NCBI GenBank assembly: GCA_030424595.1
Contig: JAUHWG010000022.1
Location: 62,001 to 126,000, forward strand
Direction: 5' to 3'
Length of the DNA stretch: 64,000 nt
Origin: Polyangia bacterium
GTDB lineage: Bacteria > Myxococcota_A > Polyangia > Nannocystales > Nannocystaceae
Below, piece by piece: positions 1 to 8,700 of this stretch. The position numbers and the translations under genes were made by a program. How positions within the stretch are numbered: the stretch's first letter is position 1; each line of letters begins with the position of its first letter. A model generated the notes under the pieces. It saw only the letters and a program-made list of their open reading frames with translations, did no database searches and had not been told where the DNA came from.

Positions 1-1414
1 CGTCGATGAGGATGAGCGAGCGCGGGCCCAGGGCGGTGGCGGTGACGACCGCGAGGACCCCGGCGATGAGCCACTTGGTCGGGAAGCGGCGGATCCAGCA
101 AAAGCCGACATAGAGCGCCAGGTAGGCGTAGGCGACCATGTAGAGCGAGTCGCTGTAGCCGTAGGAGGGGATCGCCCCGAGGCCGAAGACGAAGGGGGCG
201 AAGGCCGAGCCGAGGGTGTTGAGGGCGTAGGCCCGGCCCGCGCCGCGATCGGCGACGAGGCCGATCACGTGGCTGAAGAGGGCGCCCATCAGCGCCGCCG
301 GGATCGCGAAGACCACCCCCGCGACCATCAGCTCGCCGATGACCGCTTCGCCGAGGCTCGCGCCCTTGGGGATCCAGGCGTCGACCAGGGCAGGGCTCGC
401 GCCGAGGCCGACCGCGGCGATGACGACCGAGCCGGCGAGGGCGAGGAGGAGGAGGGCGATCACCGTCGCCGGTCGCCCGCCGGTGGCCCGGTGGGCGAGG
501 CGCTGGTAGATCGCCGCGCCGATCGCGGTCGAGACGAGATAGATCGCGAGCACGTCGGCGAAGGTGAAGACCGTATTCTCGAGGCGTTGGCTGAGGATCT
601 GGAGGCCGACGACCTCGAGGCCGACGCCGACCAGGCCGGTGCCGAAGGCGAGGGCGTGGAGCGGCCAGCGCTCCACCAGGAGATCCGGGTCGGGATCGCC
701 GGAGGTGTCGATCTTCGGCGCTGAGGTGGCCTCGTCCGCGGCGTCGAGGGGCGCGGGCGTCGTGCCTCCGCGCTTGCCCCAGAGATGGGCGAGGCCCGCC
801 GCGGTCAGGCCGAGGCCGGCGAGGGCGAGGGCGCCGACCCGGTAGCCGAGGGCGGGCAGGAGGAGGTAGACCGTCGCCAGGACGCCGATCGTCGCCCCGA
901 GGGTGTTGGCGGCGTAGAGGCGGCCGAGCCCCCGGGGCCCGCCGTCGCCCGGGCGAGCGCGGCGGTGGGCGGCGACCAGGGCCGGCAAGGTGGCGCCGAG
1001 GCAGAGGGTCCCCGGCAGGAGGACGACGGTCGCGACGACGAGCGAGAGCACGAGGGCGGCGCTGCTCTGGTTGTCGCCGGCGATAGGCCCGAGGAGCGCC
1101 GGGAGCTCGGCGGCGAGGATCCGCAGCAGGTCCGGCGAGATCAGGGCGAAGAGGGCGGCGATGATCTCGAGGGTGACGAAGAGGCGCAGCGGCGAGGGAC
1201 CCTCGGCGGCGCGCCTGTGCAGGAGCGCCGCGCCGACGGCCATCCCGGCGAAGAAGCCCGCCAAAGTCCCGTAGACGCCGAGGGTCTCATGACCCAAGGT
1301 CAGGGCGAGGAGGCGGGTCCAGAGGAGCTCGTAGCCGAGGGCCGCGGCGCCGGAGAAGACAAAGGCGATCAGGAGGAGGTGATCGCTGGGCGACCTCTCG
1401 GGCGGCGCCGACAT
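1..1414 (-). CDS. Membrane protein of the fused MFS-like/spermidine synthase family, 3' end outside window
   Basis: Reads right to left off the window edge; about 471 codons are visible without a stop. The N-terminus (SGAAALGYELLWTRLLALTLG near residue 22, cut here to its core) is the typical first helix of membrane-embedded aminopropyltransferase-like proteins. Two repeats of the family pattern are present: 'GRLYAANTLGATIGV' in the first half and 'GRAYALNTLGSAFAPFVFG' in the second, each preceded by 'GA(T/L)'-type helices. At least ten hydrophobic helices are present. Family members usually end in a soluble spermidine-synthase-like methyltransferase fold, which would lie beyond position 1. 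Start ATG chosen because a -10-like TATGCT lies 7 nt upstream (1422-1427, minus strand), suggesting a leaderless mRNA. The substrate is unknown; a role in polyamine transfer is family knowledge, not shown here. Confidence 0.8.
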   Translation of the reverse strand, partial: MSAPPERSPSDHLLLIAFVFSGAAALGYELLWTRLLALTLGHETLGVYGTLAGFFAGMAVGAALLHRRAAEGPSPLRLFVTLEIIAALFALISPDLLRILAAELPALLGPIAGDNQSSAALVLSLVVATVVLLPGTLCLGATLPALVAAHRRARPGDGGPRGLGRLYAANTLGATIGVLATVYLLLPALGYRVGALALAGLGLTAAGLAHLWGKRGGTTPAPLDAADEATSAPKIDTSGDPDPDLLVERWPLHALAFGTGLVGVGLEVVGLQILSQRLENTVFTFADVLAIYLVSTAIGAAIYQRLAHRATGGRPATVIALLLLALAGSVVIAAVGLGASPALVDAWIPKGASLGEAVIGELMVAGVVFAIPAALMGALFSHVIGLVADRGAGRAYALNTLGSAFAPFVFGLGAIPSYGYSDSLYMVAYAYLALYVGFCWIRRFPTKWLIAGVLAVVTATALGPRSLILID

Positions 1415-1600
1415 GGCCGCGAGCATACACGGCTCGGCGTCAACGGCCGCCGAGCGAGCGCGTCGTCACGGCGGGCGTGATCATCGTAAGTGTTCTCACT
1501 TGCCCGCGCCGGGGTTGCGCGGGCCGCTACCCGCTCTCGCCGCCGCGGCTGACTACCATGGCGAGCGACGACGTTGGATCGCCGTCAAGGAGCGAAGCCC

Positions 1601-3859
1601 GTGAAGATCGCAGTCATCGGCGGGGGCCCGGGTGGGCTCTTCGCCAGCCTCCTGCTCAAGAAGGCCTACCCCGCGGCCGAGGTCACGGTCATCGAGCGCA
1701 ACCGGCCCGACGACACCTTTGGTTGGGGCGTCGTCTTCTCGAAGGAGACCCTCGGCAACATCGAGGCCGCGGACCCCGAGAGCTTCTCCCGGATCCAGGA
1801 GGCCTTCGCCTACTGGAACGACATCGACACCCACTTCAAGGGTCGGGTGATCCGCTCCGGGGGCCACGGCTTTTGCGGCCTCGCCCGCCGTCGCCTCCTC
1901 CAGATCCTCCAGGCCCGCTGCGCCGAGCTCGGGGTGGAGCTCCGCTTCGAGACCGAGTGCGAGGGGCCCCAGCAATTCGCCGACTGCGACCTCATCGTCG
2001 CCGCTGACGGGATCAACTCGCGGACCCGCGAGGAGCACAAGGACGTCTTCAAGCCGACGATCGTCCCCGGTCGGGCCAAGTTCATCTGGCTAGGCACGCG
2101 CAAGCGCTTCGACGCCTTCACCTTCATCATCCGCGAGAACGACGACGGGCTCTTCCAGGTCCACGCCTACCCCTTCGACGACGACACCAGCACCTTCATC
2201 GTCGAGACCGACGAGGACTCCTGGCGGCGGGCCGGGCTCGACACGATGTCGGTCGAAGAGGGCGTCGCCTACTGCGAGCGCCTCTTCGCCCCGGAGCTCG
2301 ACGGTCACGGCCTGATGACCAACAAGTCGGCCTGGATCTCGTTTCGCACGGTCAGCTGCGAGAGGTGGTCGCACGGCAACATCGTCCTCATCGGCGACGC
2401 GGTGCACACGGCCCACTTCTCGATCGGCTCCGGGACCAAGCTGGCGATGGAGGACGCGATCGTCCTCGTCGACGCGGTCAAGCGCGAGGCGACGATCCCC
2501 GAGGCGCTCGCCTCCTACTACCAGGCGCGCTGGCTCGACGTCGCCAAGCTCCAGCGGGCGGCGATGGTCTCGCAGCGGTGGTTCGAGGAGATCGGCCGCT
2601 ACCGCGGCTTTGATCCCGAGCAGATGGTCGTGTCGATGATGACCCGCTCGAAGCGGGTCACCCACCATAACCTGCGCCTGCGCGACCCCGGCTACATCGA
2701 CGCGGTCGATCGCTGGTTCGCCGCCAACACCGGGATCCCGGTCCCGGAGGGCGAGGCCGCGCCGCCGCCGATGTTCACCCCCTTCAAGCTGCGGGGGATG
2801 GAGCTGAAGAACCGGGTCGTCGTCTCGCCGATGTGCATGTACTCGGCGGAGGACGGCAGCCCCGACGAGTGGCATCTGGTCCACCTCGGCTCGCGGGCCC
2901 TCGGCGGCGCCGGCCTCGTGATCGCCGAGATGACGAACGTCTCCCGCGAGGGGCGGATCACCCTCGGCTGCACCGGCCTCTACAAGCCAGAGCACGCCGA
3001 GGGGTGGCGGCGGATCGTCGACTTTGTCCACCGCCAGAGCACCGCCAAGATCGGCGTGCAGCTCGGCCACGCCGGGCGCAAGGGCTCGGCCATGCGGCTC
3101 TGGGAGGGGAACAACGAGGCCTTGCCCGAGGGACAGGGCTGGGAGCTGATGGCCCCGTCGGCGATCCCCTGGTCGGCCGGCAACCCGACGCCGAAGGCGA
3201 TGGACCGCGCGGACATGGACCGGGTGATCCTCGACTACGTCCGCGCGACCGAGATGGCCTGCAACGCCGGCTTTGACCTCGTCGAGGTCCACATGGCCCA
3301 CGGCTATCTCCTCGCGGAGTTCATCTCGCCGCTGACCAACCGCAGGGACGACGACTACGGCGGGGCGATCGAGGATCGCATGCGCTTTCCGCTGGAGGTG
3401 CTGCGGGCGGTCCGCGGCGCGTGGCCGGAGGAGCGCCCGCTCTCGGTGCGGATCTCCGCCTCCGACTGGGCGGAGGGCGGCTTGACCGAGGACGAGGCGG
3501 TCATCGTCGCGACGCTCCTCAAGCAGGCGGAGGTCGACATCATCGACGTCTCCTCCGGCGGCACGGTCCCCGAGGGGGCGCCGGTCTACGGGCGGATGTT
3601 CCAGGTGCCCTTCGCCGACCGGATCCGCAACGAGGTCGGGATCCCGACGATGGCCGTCGGCAACATCCAGGGCTGGGATCACATCAACACCGTGATCGCC
3701 TCGGGGCGCGCCGATCTCTGCGCCCTCGCCCGGCCCCACCTCGCCGATCCCTACCTCACCCTGCGGGCTGCCTTTGAGCAGGGCTACGAGGGGGACGCGG
3801 CGCGGTGGCCCGTGCAGTACGGCCTCGCGCCGACGGCGATGCTCAAGCCCGAGCGTTGA
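1601..3859 (+). CDS. Bifunctional FAD hydroxylase (salicylyl-CoA 5-hydroxylase type) fused to Old Yellow Enzyme oxidoreductase
   Basis: A 752-residue cytoplasmic two-enzyme fusion. Residues 1-380 form a group A flavoprotein monooxygenase: a Rossmann GGGPGG at the N-terminus, a D(L/I)IVAADGINS motif and '[16 protein letters not shown]' for FAD ribityl binding. Residues about 400-750 form an Old Yellow Enzyme domain: '[18 protein letters not shown]', the 'GHAGRKG' and '[20 protein letters not shown]' blocks, then 'DDYGG'. This architecture is that of bifunctional salicylyl-CoA 5-hydroxylase/oxidoreductases, which hydroxylate aromatic acyl-CoA thioesters using NAD(P)H and O2. GTG start chosen because AAGGAG (1587-1592) sits 8 nt upstream; an earlier TTG at 1574 lacks this. 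No acyl-CoA ligase or gentisate dioxygenase lies beside it, so the substrate stays open. The gene stands alone, divergent from the gene to the left and convergent with the NmrA gene. Confidence 0.88.
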   Translation: MKIAVIGGGPGGLFASLLLKKAYPAAEVTVIERNRPDDTFGWGVVFSKETLGNIEAADPESFSRIQEAFAYWNDIDTHFKGRVIRSGGHGFCGLARRRLLQILQARCAELGVELRFETECEGPQQFADCDLIVAADGINSRTREEHKDVFKPTIVPGRAKFIWLGTRKRFDAFTFIIRENDDGLFQVHAYPFDDDTSTFIVETDEDSWRRAGLDTMSVEEGVAYCERLFAPELDGHGLMTNKSAWISFRTVSCERWSHGNIVLIGDAVHTAHFSIGSGTKLAMEDAIVLVDAVKREATIPEALASYYQARWLDVAKLQRAAMVSQRWFEEIGRYRGFDPEQMVVSMMTRSKRVTHHNLRLRDPGYIDAVDRWFAANTGIPVPEGEAAPPPMFTPFKLRGMELKNRVVVSPMCMYSAEDGSPDEWHLVHLGSRALGGAGLVIAEMTNVSREGRITLGCTGLYKPEHAEGWRRIVDFVHRQSTAKIGVQLGHAGRKGSAMRLWEGNNEALPEGQGWELMAPSAIPWSAGNPTPKAMDRADMDRVILDYVRATEMACNAGFDLVEVHMAHGYLLAEFISPLTNRRDDDYGGAIEDRMRFPLEVLRAVRGAWPEERPLSVRISASDWAEGGLTEDEAVIVATLLKQAEVDIIDVSSGGTVPEGAPVYGRMFQVPFADRIRNEVGIPTMAVGNIQGWDHINTVIASGRADLCALARPHLADPYLTLRAAFEQGYEGDAARWPVQYGLAPTAMLKPER

Positions 3860-3888
3860 CGGGCGGGTGCGATCCGCGGCCGCTCCTC

Positions 3889-4776
3889 CTACGAGGCGGC
3901 GCTGTTCAGCGCCGGGACCAGCGTCGTCCGGGCGAACTCGGCGAAGCTCGTCGGCGTGGTCGTCTCCGCGGTCCGCGGCTCGGCGGGGCTCATCCGCCCG
4001 TCGTGCATGGCGGCGTACATCTCGATGTAGATGTCCGCGGCGAACTCGGGCACGCCGGCCTGGACCATCCCGGCGCGGGCGTCTTCGAGGCTCACCGGCA
4101 CGAGCTTGACCGGCCGACCCCAGGCCTCGCTGATGAGCGCCGCGACCTCGTGTTGGTCCAGATCGGCGGGTCCGTGGATCCCGAGGATTCGATGCCCGGA
4201 GCCCGGCTGGCGCAGCGCGGCGGTGGCGGTCGCGGCGATGTCATCGGTGGCGACCATCGGCATCTTCGCGTCGGCGGGGGCGGGGGTGAAGATCGTCCCC
4301 ATCCCCTGGATCGTCCCGAGGTCGCGGAAGAGGTTCTCCATGAAGAAGCCCGGCCGGAGGACGGTGACGTCGGCGAAGCTCGCCCGGAAGAGATCCTCGA
4401 TCTCGAGCAGGCAGCCGACCGGGCCGGTGCCGCGCCCGGTCTGGGCGCCGACGCTCGAGAGGACGACGACGTGCTGGATCCCGGCCTCCGAGGCGAGCGC
4501 GGCGGCCCGCTTCGCGGCCTCGACGGACCAGGTGTGATAGTCCGGGCCAGCGATCGGCGGCGTCAGCCAGAAGAGCGTCTTCGCGCCTTGAAAGGCCGCC
4601 CGGAGCACCTCGGGGTCGTCGATCGAGCCCTGGTGGACCTTCGCGCCGCGATCGCTGAGGGGCTTGGCCTTGTCGGCGCTGCGGGAGATGACGGTGAGGC
4701 TCTCGCCGGCGTCGAGGAGGCTCTGGCTGACCTTGCGGCCGATGTTTCCGTTGGGGGTGTTGATGACGATGCTCAT
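3889..4776 (-). CDS. NmrA-family NAD(P)-binding oxidoreductase
   Basis: A 295-residue single-domain Rossmann protein of the atypical short-chain dehydrogenase (NmrA/TMR) family. The start shows 'VINTPNGNIGRKVSQSLL', a GxxGxxG-like dinucleotide loop in which the first Gly is replaced by Thr-Pro-Asn-Gly. Further in are 'TLFWLTPP', 'VVVLSSVGAQ' and 'VLRPGFFMENL', all typical of the family. Members act as NAD(P)H-dependent quinone reductases or as redox-sensing regulators; which applies here is not visible. ATG start taken after AGGAG with 9-nt spacing; the frame is open upstream but the extra residues are not conserved in type. It is transcribed divergently from a LysR regulator 120 bp away, whose operator lies between them, so control by that regulator is likely. 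Confidence 0.85.
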   Translation of the reverse strand: MSIVINTPNGNIGRKVSQSLLDAGESLTVISRSADKAKPLSDRGAKVHQGSIDDPEVLRAAFQGAKTLFWLTPPIAGPDYHTWSVEAAKRAAALASEAGIQHVVVLSSVGAQTGRGTGPVGCLLEIEDLFRASFADVTVLRPGFFMENLFRDLGTIQGMGTIFTPAPADAKMPMVATDDIAATATAALRQPGSGHRILGIHGPADLDQHEVAALISEAWGRPVKLVPVSLEDARAGMVQAGVPEFAADIYIEMYAAMHDGRMSPAEPRTAETTTPTSFAEFARTTLVPALNSAAS

Positions 4777-4859
4777 GGTCTTGGGCTCCTGTTGGCTGGG
4801 TTCCCAAAGAGCTTGGGCCGCCCCTCGACATGAGTGAAGGTCAGGTGGTCTCATAGTGA

Positions 4860-4876
4860 CATGAGCTGGGCTCATG
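4860..4876. promoter_or_regulatory. LysR-type operator (perfect inverted repeat, T-N11-A)
   Basis: The sequence CATGAGC-TGG-GCTCATG is a perfect 7-bp inverted repeat. Its core, 4862-4874, reads TGAGCTGGGCTCA and so satisfies the LysR-family T-N11-A rule. It sits between the NmrA gene and the LysR gene, 20 bp before the regulator start, fitting autorepression plus activation of the divergent gene. A second, weaker T-N11-A sequence is at 4831-4843, nearer the NmrA gene. Confidence 0.7.
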
Positions 4877-4895
4877 TTTGGCCAGGGTCGCGACG

Positions 4896-5819
4896 ATGGG
4901 GCTGAGCGAGATCAACCTAAACCTCCTGCACTCCCTCGGCGTGCTCCTCGAGGAGGCCAACGTCACCCGCGCGGCCGCTCGCCTCGGTGTCACCCAGTCG
5001 GCGATGAGCCACACGCTCCGCCAGCTCCGCGCCCACTTCGACGACAGGCTCCTTGTCCGCGGTCCGCGGGGGATGCTCCTGACGCCGCGGGCGGAGCAGC
5101 TCCGGGGTCCCCTGCGCCGCGGCCTCGGCGAGCTCGAGCGGGTGGTGCGGGGCGACGTGAGCTGGGATCCCGCGACCGCGTCGCGGACCTTTCGTCTGGT
5201 CCTCGGCGACTACGTCAGCGTCCGGCTCCTGCCGCGGTTGATCGAGCGCCTGCGCCGGGAGGCCCCGCGGGTCGACGTCGACGTCCGGCCGACAGAGCGG
5301 CGCGGCGACGAGGCTCGCCTCGAGAGTGGCGAGGTCGACGTGCTCGTGGCGCTTCGGGCCAGCGGCGCGCCGGGGCTGCGGCAGCGGGCCCTGATGAGCG
5401 ACGGCTTCGCCTGCGTCGCGAGGAGCGGCCACCCGGAGATCGCGGGCTCAGAGGACCTGACGCTCGATCGCTACTGCGCGCTCGATCATGTGTTGATCTC
5501 CCCGCGCGGTCAGGAGGGCTCCTTCGTCGACACCAAGCTAGGCGCGATCGGCCGGCGGCGGCGGGTCGCCCTGCGGGTCCCGCACTTCCTCGTCGCGCCG
5601 ATGATCGTCGCGCGGACCGACCTCCTCTTGACCGCGCCGACCGAGCTCGCGGCGGAGCTCGCCGCCCACTATCCGCTCCAGATTCTAGCGTCGCCGCTCG
5701 CGCTCGCGAGCTTCACCCTCCAGCTCATCTGGCATGAGCGCTTTGACGACGACCCGGCCCATCGCTGGCTCCGCGACTCGCTCGTCAGCAGCGCGAAGGA
5801 GGCGAGCGCCGGCGCGTAG
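4896..5819 (+). CDS. LysR-family transcriptional regulator
   Basis: A 307-residue full-length LysR-type regulator. Residues 6-65 form the winged helix-turn-helix: 'NVTRAAARLGVTQSAMSHTL' core followed by 'LRAHFDDRLLVRGPRGMLLT'. The rest is a periplasmic-binding-protein-like effector domain from about residue 90 (FRLVLGDYVSVRLLPRLIERL). The helix 'QSAMSHTLRQL' and the 'LLHSLGVLLEEANVTRAA' start resemble the NodD/NahR/PcpR branch, which usually senses aromatic or quinone-like compounds. ATG start preferred over an upstream in-frame TTG at 4878 because the latter falls inside the operator. Divergent from the NmrA oxidoreductase gene, which is its probable target. Confidence 0.88.
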   Translation: MGLSEINLNLLHSLGVLLEEANVTRAAARLGVTQSAMSHTLRQLRAHFDDRLLVRGPRGMLLTPRAEQLRGPLRRGLGELERVVRGDVSWDPATASRTFRLVLGDYVSVRLLPRLIERLRREAPRVDVDVRPTERRGDEARLESGEVDVLVALRASGAPGLRQRALMSDGFACVARSGHPEIAGSEDLTLDRYCALDHVLISPRGQEGSFVDTKLGAIGRRRRVALRVPHFLVAPMIVARTDLLLTAPTELAAELAAHYPLQILASPLALASFTLQLIWHERFDDDPAHRWLRDSLVSSAKEASAGA

Positions 5820-5874
5820 GTGGAGCGCGGGTAGGCCCGCGACGCTGATGGGCCCGACGGACGAGGCGAGGCCG

Positions 5875-7053
5875 TCAGGGCGTGACCCCGTAGAGGGTCT
5901 CCCAGACCGGCATGTAGAGGTAGTTGTCGTCGCCGTCCTTGGGCGAGGAGCCGCCGGCCTGGACCGCGCCGTGACCGTTCTGCGTCGCCGCTGAGCTGAC
6001 CAGGCGGTGGGAGCCGCCGTAGGGGGGAGCTGCGTCGTCGACGGGGGTGGGATCGCCGACCAGGTTCATGTCGGCGAAGGCGGCGAGGTGCCCCGGGTGC
6101 TGATCGTCGTCGGTGTGGGTGAAGCCGTAGAATCGATCCAGCTCGGTCATCGGCTGACCCTTGAGCCAGGCCTGGTCGGTGTCGAGCGGACCCGAGAGCA
6201 TGACCACCCGGTCGACGACCCGGTTCATCCCGATCACCCCCGAGGAGCTGGCGCCGTGCGAGATCCCGGAGATGATGATCCGATCCCAGCGCGGCTCCTC
6301 GCCGTCGAGGTAGTAGGTCCAGTCCCCCTCCGGATTCTTCTCCTGGAGGTAGTGCAGGCCCTTGACGATCCGGAGCTCGGCGCTGTTCGGCGGCGTGATG
6401 TCGATGAACTCGTGGTGGTCGACCCCCTCGAACGCCTCCAGGCGGCAGCCGCCGATGTCGTCGCCGCAGTTGCCGATCCCGTAGTCCGAGCGGTAGCAGG
6501 GGGAGAAGACGTGGAAGCCCATGCCGGCGAGGAGCTGACCGTGGGCCTTGGAGCCGCAGACCTCGGGCGCGCCGGCGCCGTGGAGGTAGACGACCAGCTT
6601 GCCGCGCGGGATGACCTGGGTGTCGAGATAGCCGAGCTGGATCGCCAGCGCTTCGCTCGCCTCCGGGTCGGCCTCGTCGGCCCTGAACTCAAAGCTGTAG
6701 AGCTGGGGATCGCTGAGGTCGACCATCGGCCCGAGGTCTCCCGTGGTGTCGGAGTCGGAGTCCGTATCGGAGTCCGAGTCGGTGCCGGAGTCGGTGCCGG
6801 TGGTCGTGGTCCCCGCGGTCGCGCTGGTCGACTCCGCCGCGGTCGTCGAGGTGGACTCGCTCCCCTCGGAGGTCGAGGTGGTCGGACCTTCGCTGGTGGT
6901 CGGAGCTTCGGTCGAGGAGCTCGACGTCATCGTCGCGGTCGCAGAGGTCGACGTGCTGACGGTGTCCGTGCTCTCGGAGCTGACGTCCCCGCTCAGGTTG
7001 CAGGCGAGGGCGACGGGCGCCAGGAGTGCGAGCACGGGGGAGGAGCGGACCAT
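5875..7053 (-). CDS. Secreted alpha/beta-hydrolase lipoprotein with Ser/Thr/Asp linker
   Basis: A 392-residue predicted lipoprotein. The signal peptide ends in a lipobox (VALAC), then follows a linker of about 85 residues made almost only of Ser, Thr, Glu, Gly and Asp. From about residue 105 the protein is an alpha/beta-hydrolase: 'GKLVVYLHGAGAPEVCG' gives the oxyanion-hole strand and 'IISGISHGASSSG' the nucleophile elbow with Ser as likely nucleophile; the GGSHR or GHGA segment near the end may carry the catalytic His. It resembles the BPSS1187-like group of secreted hydrolases of unknown substrate. Cys residues in the domain (VCG, SPCYR, GNCG, GGCR) could form disulfides. ATG start fits the signal peptide; GATCCT lies 6 nt upstream, a possible leaderless start. 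Confidence 0.8.
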   Translation of the reverse strand: MVRSSPVLALLAPVALACNLSGDVSSESTDTVSTSTSATATMTSSSSTEAPTTSEGPTTSTSEGSESTSTTAAESTSATAGTTTTGTDSGTDSDSDTDSDSDTTGDLGPMVDLSDPQLYSFEFRADEADPEASEALAIQLGYLDTQVIPRGKLVVYLHGAGAPEVCGSKAHGQLLAGMGFHVFSPCYRSDYGIGNCGDDIGGCRLEAFEGVDHHEFIDITPPNSAELRIVKGLHYLQEKNPEGDWTYYLDGEEPRWDRIIISGISHGASSSGVIGMNRVVDRVVMLSGPLDTDQAWLKGQPMTELDRFYGFTHTDDDQHPGHLAAFADMNLVGDPTPVDDAAPPYGGSHRLVSSAATQNGHGAVQAGGSSPKDGDDNYLYMPVWETLYGVTP

Positions 7054-7188
7054 GGCGGGAGGATCCACCGCGGGCCCGAGGGGGTCAACGCCGACTCCGG
7101 CCCACAGGTCTCGGGTCTGCGGCCCCCGCTTGGGATCCTCCACCGGCGCCCTCCGTGCAGGACTGCGCGGCCTCGCTAGGGGTCGGAT

Positions 7189-7527
7189 CTACGGCGTGGG
7201 CGCGTCGGGATCGGGATCGGGATCGGGATCGGGATCGGGATCGGGATCGGAAGTCAGGCTCGGCCGCCGGCTCGCTTGCGCGACGGAGTCACGGGCTGCG
7301 TCGACCTCCGCCAGGATCGACCGGGCGTGGGCGAGAAAGCGAGCGCCCGCAGGCAGGAGCTCCATGCCCCGCGGGGTCCGGCGAAAGAGCGTCGCCCCGA
7401 GCTCATCCTCGAGGTTGCGGATCTGGCGGCTCAGCGGCGGCTGGGAGATGTGCAGGCGACGGGCGGCTCGGCTGACGTGCTGCTCTTCGGCGACGGCGAC
7501 GAAGTAGGTGATCTGCGTCAGGCTCAC
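7189..7527 (-). CDS. LysR helix-turn-helix stub ending in a (Asp-Pro)n tail
   Basis: Only 112 residues long, against about 300 for a normal LysR regulator. The HTH and wing are intact (LTQITYFVAVAEEQH start, 'HISQPPLSRQIRNLEDELG', 'RRTPRGMELLPAG') and the linker helix is present to about residue 85. The effector domain is missing; instead the frame runs through a hexanucleotide array into seven Asp-Pro pairs and stops. GTG start chosen because the LysR N-terminus begins there (VSLTQITYF). It is divergent from the methionine aminopeptidase gene. Either a decayed regulator or a DNA-binding-only protein; the effector domain is not found in any frame between here and the hydrolase gene. Confidence 0.6.
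   Translation of the reverse strand: MSLTQITYFVAVAEEQHVSRAARRLHISQPPLSRQIRNLEDELGATLFRRTPRGMELLPAGARFLAHARSILAEVDAARDSVAQASRRPSLTSDPDPDPDPDPDPDPDAPTP
7205..7250. repeat. Hexanucleotide tandem repeat (TCGGGA)7.7
   Basis: Seven perfect copies of TCGGGA plus a partial eighth run without a mismatch. On the minus strand they encode the alternating Asp-Pro tail of the LysR stub. Because the unit is six bases, length change would keep the frame and alter only the number of Asp-Pro pairs. Perfect identity suggests recent expansion. Confidence 0.95.
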
Positions 7528-7598
7528 GCAACGAGGGTAGAGCCCCGCCCACGAGGCCAGCAAGGCCCAGATCAAAAAGGTATCGCGCTCGGGAGACC

Positions 7599-8495
7599 GT
7601 GGCCGACGAAGAGAGCAGGTTGGAGGGGCCTCCCAGGGGCGGTCCGAGGGAGCTCGAGGGCGGGAAGGGCGGGAAGGCGGAGGCTGGCCAGATCGAGAAC
7701 GTATTGGCGCTCGGGCGCGAGCTTGTGGATCCTCTGCCGGTGGCGATCACAGTCTACTCATCGGCAGACATCGCGGGGATCCGCCGAGCCTCCAAGGTCG
7801 CAGCGGCGACGCTCAAGGAGGTCGGCGCGCGTCTTCGGCCGGGGATCACGACGGCGATGATCGATCGCTGGGTCCGCGAGGACACCCGCCTGCGCGGCGG
7901 CAAGCCGAGCCAGCTCGGCTATCACGGCTTCCCGGCGAGCGTCTGCACCAGCCGCAACGAGGTCATCTGTCACGGGATCCCGAGCGAGGCTGTGGTGCTC
8001 GCCGAGGGCGACATCGTCAACGTCGACGTGACCACCGAGTTCGAGGGCTTTCACGGGGACACCTCGAAGACCTTCTTGATCGGCGAGGTCCGGCCGGCGG
8101 CGAGGCGCCTGGTCGAGGTGACCCAGGAGGCGCGCGACGCAGGGATCGCGGCCGTCCGCCCGGGCGCTCGCCTCGGAGACATCGGCGCGGCGATCGTCGC
8201 CTGCGCCCGGCGCAGCGGCTTTGACGTGGTCGCCGGCTACGGCGGGCACGGGATCGGCCGGAAGATGCACGAGGATCCCCACATCTCCCACGTCGCCCGC
8301 GCGGGGACCGGCCTGAGGCTGCGCCGAGGCATGTGTTTTACGGTCGAGCCGATGCTCACGGAGGGGAGCGCCCGCCATCGCCTGCTCGGCGACGGCTGGA
8401 CCGTCGTCACCGCAGACGGTCGCTGGAGCGCCCAGTGCGAGCATACGGTCTGTGTCACCGAGGACGGCGTCGAGGTCTTAACCTGTCCTGAATAA
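7599..8495 (+). CDS. map: Methionine aminopeptidase, type I (M24 family)
   Basis: A cytoplasmic dimetal hydrolase that removes the initiator Met. All five metal ligands are recognisable: Asp in 'NVDVT', Asp in 'FHGDTSKTF', His in 'YGGHGIG', Glu in 'FTVEPM' and Glu in 'AQCEHT'. The family N-terminus corresponds to residue 48 (VAITVYSSADIAGIRRAS), so GTG at 7740 would give the usual length of about 251 residues. GTG at 7599 gives 298 residues with a Gly/Glu/Lys-rich, unconserved leader and has GGGAG only 3 nt upstream. The longer frame is given as the outer limit; the shorter start may be right. It lies divergent from the LysR stub, away from the ribosomal operon that often carries map, so it may be a second paralogue. 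Confidence 0.88.
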   Translation: MADEESRLEGPPRGGPRELEGGKGGKAEAGQIENVLALGRELVDPLPVAITVYSSADIAGIRRASKVAAATLKEVGARLRPGITTAMIDRWVREDTRLRGGKPSQLGYHGFPASVCTSRNEVICHGIPSEAVVLAEGDIVNVDVTTEFEGFHGDTSKTFLIGEVRPAARRLVEVTQEARDAGIAAVRPGARLGDIGAAIVACARRSGFDVVAGYGGHGIGRKMHEDPHISHVARAGTGLRLRRGMCFTVEPMLTEGSARHRLLGDGWTVVTADGRWSAQCEHTVCVTEDGVEVLTCPE

Positions 8496-8628
8496 CAGGC
8501 GTCTCCGGGGCGACGGGGCCGCTCGTCTCGACCCTCGAGTCGCAGCCCGAGCCGCAGGTCCCGAGCTCGACCGCGCCGGGATCGTCATCCCGCTGCTGCC
8601 TCGCCGGCGCCGGCTCGATCGTCCGTGC

Positions 8629-8656
8629 AAAAACGAGAGAGACCGCCCGGGGGCGG
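8629..8656 (-). terminator. Rho-independent terminator of the Cys-repeat lipoprotein gene
   Basis: On the minus strand a GC hairpin (CCGCC-CCCG-GGCGG) is followed by TCTCTC and then GTTTTT. It lies about 45 bp past the stop codon of the lipoprotein gene. The rest of 8496-8700 shows no gene. Confidence 0.65.
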
Positions 8657-8700
8657 CCTCACGTCTCCCTCTCCGGGTGCAGGTCGATCGCCTCGGCGAC

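Noticed and set aside
1-1414. Plain major-facilitator transporter
   Set aside because: The N-terminal 'SGAAALGYELLWTRLLAL' helix and the two GR(L/A)YA-NTLG blocks belong to the spermidine-synthase-linked membrane family rather than to sugar or drug transporters.
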